DNA from: Pseudoscleropodium purum
Taxonomy: Eukaryota > Streptophyta > Bryopsida > Hypnales > Brachytheciaceae
DNA: 64,000 nucleotides
Direction: 5' to 3'
Assembly: GCA_963969395.1 (NCBI GenBank)
Contig: OZ017805.1
Location: 620,001-684,000 of the forward strand
Every line of letters begins with the position of its first letter. Positions within the stretch are counted from its first letter, which is position 1. Of this stretch, positions 63,001-64,000 are shown piece by piece. Under the pieces are notes generated by a model. The model saw only the letters and a program-made list of their open reading frames with translations, did not search any database and was not told where the DNA came from. Made by a program: the position numbers and the translations under genes.

Positions 63001-64000
63001 CAATCAAAACTCCACTTGGTGAACGCACCCCACACCCCACCATGTTGAAATGCACTTTCAAACCTCCCAAAGACAATTTGCTCACCGAAAGCAAGTTGGC
63101 ATGCAACTTGGGGACATGGAGCACCTCTTGGATTTGGATCCTCCTGGTCTTCCCCTTCACTTGCACCTCCACAAGGATCTCCCCCATGCCAAGGGCCTCC
63201 ACCATGCCATTGTCTCCCAAATAAATCTTCTTCCCCGAAATGGGCTGATACGTGTGGAAGGCATCTCGATGGCTGGTCATATGTTGCATGGCCCCCGAGT
63301 CCACAATCCAAGTGAACATGTTGGCCTTCTCCCCTCCTCCATTGGCTGCAAAGGCGAAATCCTCCTCTTCCTCCTCTTTGGAAGCTTGGTGTGCACTCTC
63401 CTTGTCCTTCCCTTGGCTGATCTTGCAATGCCTAGCAATGTGGCCCGGTTTGCCACACTTGAAGCACGTCCTTGTCTCCTTAAACGCCTTGGTGTTGCCT
63501 CCTTTGCCATGTCTTGAGATAAGCGCCGATCCCTCCCCTTGGGCCGCATTCTCCTTGCGCTTGGTCACTTCATGCATCAAGCGTGCGGTCACAAACTCCA
63601 TGGTTAGCTCCTTGGTGGGCCTCGTCTCCAATGCGGTGATGAGGAACTCATAAGACGATGGCAAGCTTGCCAACAAGGTCATCACCACATCTCCCTCGGT
63701 CACGGGCGCCTCCAAACAAGCCAACTCATCCGCAAGAGCCTTGACCTTGTTGACGTGATCCAACAAATCGTCCTCCTCTTGCATCTTGCTAGTGAAGAAC
63801 TTGCGGCGAAGAAATAGGAGGTTGGAGAGGCTCTTGGTCTCATGGATGTTGCAAAGGGTGGTCCACGCTTGGGCTGGTCCCTTGCAATGGCAAATGTGTG
63901 CAATTTGGCGATCCACAAGGTTGATGGCAATGAGAGCAAAGGCCTTCTTCTCCTTCCTCTCCCATGCCTTCTTGGTCTTTGGATCCGCATCTTCACTTGG
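60011..64000 (-). CDS. Ty1/copia retrotransposon Gag-Pol polyprotein (5' end off window)
   Basis: One uninterrupted minus-strand frame enters from the window edge (64000) and stops at 60011, at least 1,329 codons. Positions below count from the Val at 63916. Order: Gag (UBN2-type) region 1-120; zinc knuckle CFKCGKPGHIARHC 151-164; protease WIVDSGA with Asp206; integrase zinc site H344, H349, C379, C382; integrase core D410, D473 and E509 (D-D-35-E); reverse transcriptase with Asp866 and YVDD 951-954; RNase H with D1123, E1164-1166 region and D1200. The protease-integrase-RT-RNase H order is diagnostic of copia. It copies its RNA into DNA and inserts it. The last 23 codons lie inside the 3' LTR. 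Some conserved positions differ (HPGLKQSGRIWY where YGLKQSP is usual). High GC and no stops suggest a young copy. All plus-strand frames here are antisense shadows. Confidence 0.95.
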   Translation of the reverse strand, partial: PSEDADPKTKKAWERKEKKAFALIAINLVDRQIAHICHCKGPAQAWTTLCNIHETKSLSNLLFLRRKFFTSKMQEEDDLLDHVNKVKALADELACLEAPVTEGDVVMTLLASLPSSYEFLITALETRPTKELTMEFVTARLMHEVTKRKENAAQGEGSALISRHGKGGNTKAFKETRTCFKCGKPGHIARHCKISQGKDKESAHQASKEEEEEDFAFAANGGGEKANMFTWIVDSGAMQHMTSHRDAFHTYQPISGKKIYLGDNGMVEALGMGEILVEVQVKGKTRRIQIQEVLHVPKLHANLLSVSKLSLGGLKVHFNMVGCGVRSPSGVLIASAPREGNLYHLHFTKVNGTSMACVAQGSAHEDLVELWHRRLGHLNVKSMKSLQHMVKGLNLSSCKHDWNSMVCKGCIEGKQARQPFPKDGATCATKPLQLVHSDVCGPMKTTSIGGARYFVTFIDDFSRKIWVYMLKCKSEVFGRFETWKALVEVQSDCKVKVLRSDNGGEYVSKAFEAYLKAHGIEHHTSAPYTPQQNGVAERANRTIVEMARAMIYGQGLKLELWGEAVSNAVYTRNRCPTQALTSKTPQEAWSGTRPHVSHMRTFGCIAYALVPSAKRTKLDPKGIKCLFLGYCEGTKAYRLMNVETKAIIKCRDVTFLEDGGADPKLLEMSPSGRSGGLAQKVGTTPRVHIEDEDEDEEQGVEDEDFVEPKKKVTTPQVKRSTAGSPSTSPREQEQDQPIGEEDQGTEEPRYLTRTRKPPGDWWLNHILPQQQEEQANVAFLGDPSTLREVLRCEDARKWEVAMQEEYKALIDKGTWELAALPPKRSSVSCKWVFSTKRDALGHIVRYKARLVARGFSQVEGEDFNETFAPVAKFSTIRCIVTLGAAMDLEMHQMDVKTAFLNPKLEEVIYMDQPQGFVQKGQKHLKCKLKKAHPGLKQSGRIWYRDIDGMFVRKGFRRGHVDHSLYTLQSREHLVIVILYVDDLILLASSMPKMLEVKAMLKKEYEMTDLGELKYCLGVEFKRDRAARTITMSQRKYFEEILKRFNMEGCKAIGTPLDTHAKLPKLTDEEFEEVRAEMQGVPYKAAVGCLMYAMVATRPDLAFPVSVVSQHMSKYGPMHWAAVKQVMRYLQGTLGMELQLGGAHVTLHGYCDADWAGDEGDRRSTTGYVFKLGLGAITWNSKRQPTIALSTTEAEYMAMSQATKEAIWLRQLLADVGLAQEGSTPICCDNQGAIALAKNPTHHSRTKHTDVQHHFIRERVEDEVIELKYVPTQAMVVDVLTKALGKPQHQSFIEKLGLRAFDHSRSGSVRDFVHTSVDHVQLALGVALDT

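Larger units (their letters stand above)
59870..64000 (-). mobile_element. Ty1/copia LTR retrotransposon, partial
   Basis: The 3' LTR, polypurine tract and most of the polyprotein are present; the 5' part of gag, primer-binding site and 5' LTR lie beyond 64000. The GC-rich, CpG-poor sequence contrasts with the AT-rich flank. It seems to have landed in or beside the broken gene starting at 59176. Target duplication cannot be checked from this window. Confidence 0.9.

Noticed and set aside
60015..63653. Long plus-strand frames of up to 375 residues
   Set aside because: They are antisense to the intact copia polyprotein and arise from its GC-rich codons; none has a recognisable domain.
1..64000. 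tRNA, rRNA or known host protein-coding genes
   Set aside because: No cloverleaf with conserved arms, rRNA-like sequence or recognisable housekeeping protein was seen on either strand; a tRNAscan or profile search would be needed to exclude weak ones.

Overview
This looks like a window of plant nuclear DNA from a large, repeat-dominated genome. It is mostly very AT-rich and contains plant-type TTTAGGG/CCCTAAA blocks. Its transposons have plant-like architecture: CACTA-type, hAT-type, a Ty1/copia element and a solo LTR. I see no bacterial-style operons, no rRNA or tRNA, and no host gene I can name. The exact taxon cannot be read from the sequence; a gymnosperm, lycophyte, fern or bryophyte would all fit, and this is only a guess.

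Layout. 0.66-1.63 kb is a non-autonomous CACTA-type element with a long internal hairpin. A truncated inverted relative lies at 4.8-5.65 kb and a fragment at 57.9-58.1 kb. 3.2-3.7 kb and 16.08-16.40 kb are short non-autonomous hAT elements with terminal inverted repeats and 8-bp target duplications. Their likely autonomous relative is at 51.48-55.9 kb and carries a broken hAT transposase gene on the minus strand. 7.9-13.35 kb and 18.8-23.4 kb are two diverged copies, in the same orientation, of a transposon-like unit. Each holds a decayed minus-strand gene with a QMDN...GHxHDxIDA-type signature, followed by palindrome-bearing tandem repeats. 24.56-28.9 kb contains telomere-like sequence and several tandem repeats. 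29.5-37.0 kb is a decayed multi-exon plus-strand gene with a possible ParB/DGQHR-like segment; one of its introns holds a 1,669-bp solo LTR with a perfect 5-bp target duplication. 38.0-41.25 kb (+) and 48.4-51.48 kb (-) are two collinear inverted copies of a decayed coiled-coil, gag-like gene. The hAT element interrupts the minus copy. Between them are 21-bp and 105-bp tandem arrays and another decayed minus-strand coding stretch. 58.58-59.53 kb is a CpG-rich island followed by a short unidentified ORF. 60.0-64.0 kb is the 3' part of a young-looking Ty1/copia element on the minus strand with an intact polyprotein frame that runs off the window edge.

The window is best read as nested and neighbouring mobile elements of different ages. 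Old AT-decayed layers contain younger GC-rich copia, hAT and solo-LTR insertions. The clearest functional relationship is between the hAT element at 51.5 kb and the short element at 3.2 kb, which share the same terminus and a nearly identical 130-bp block.
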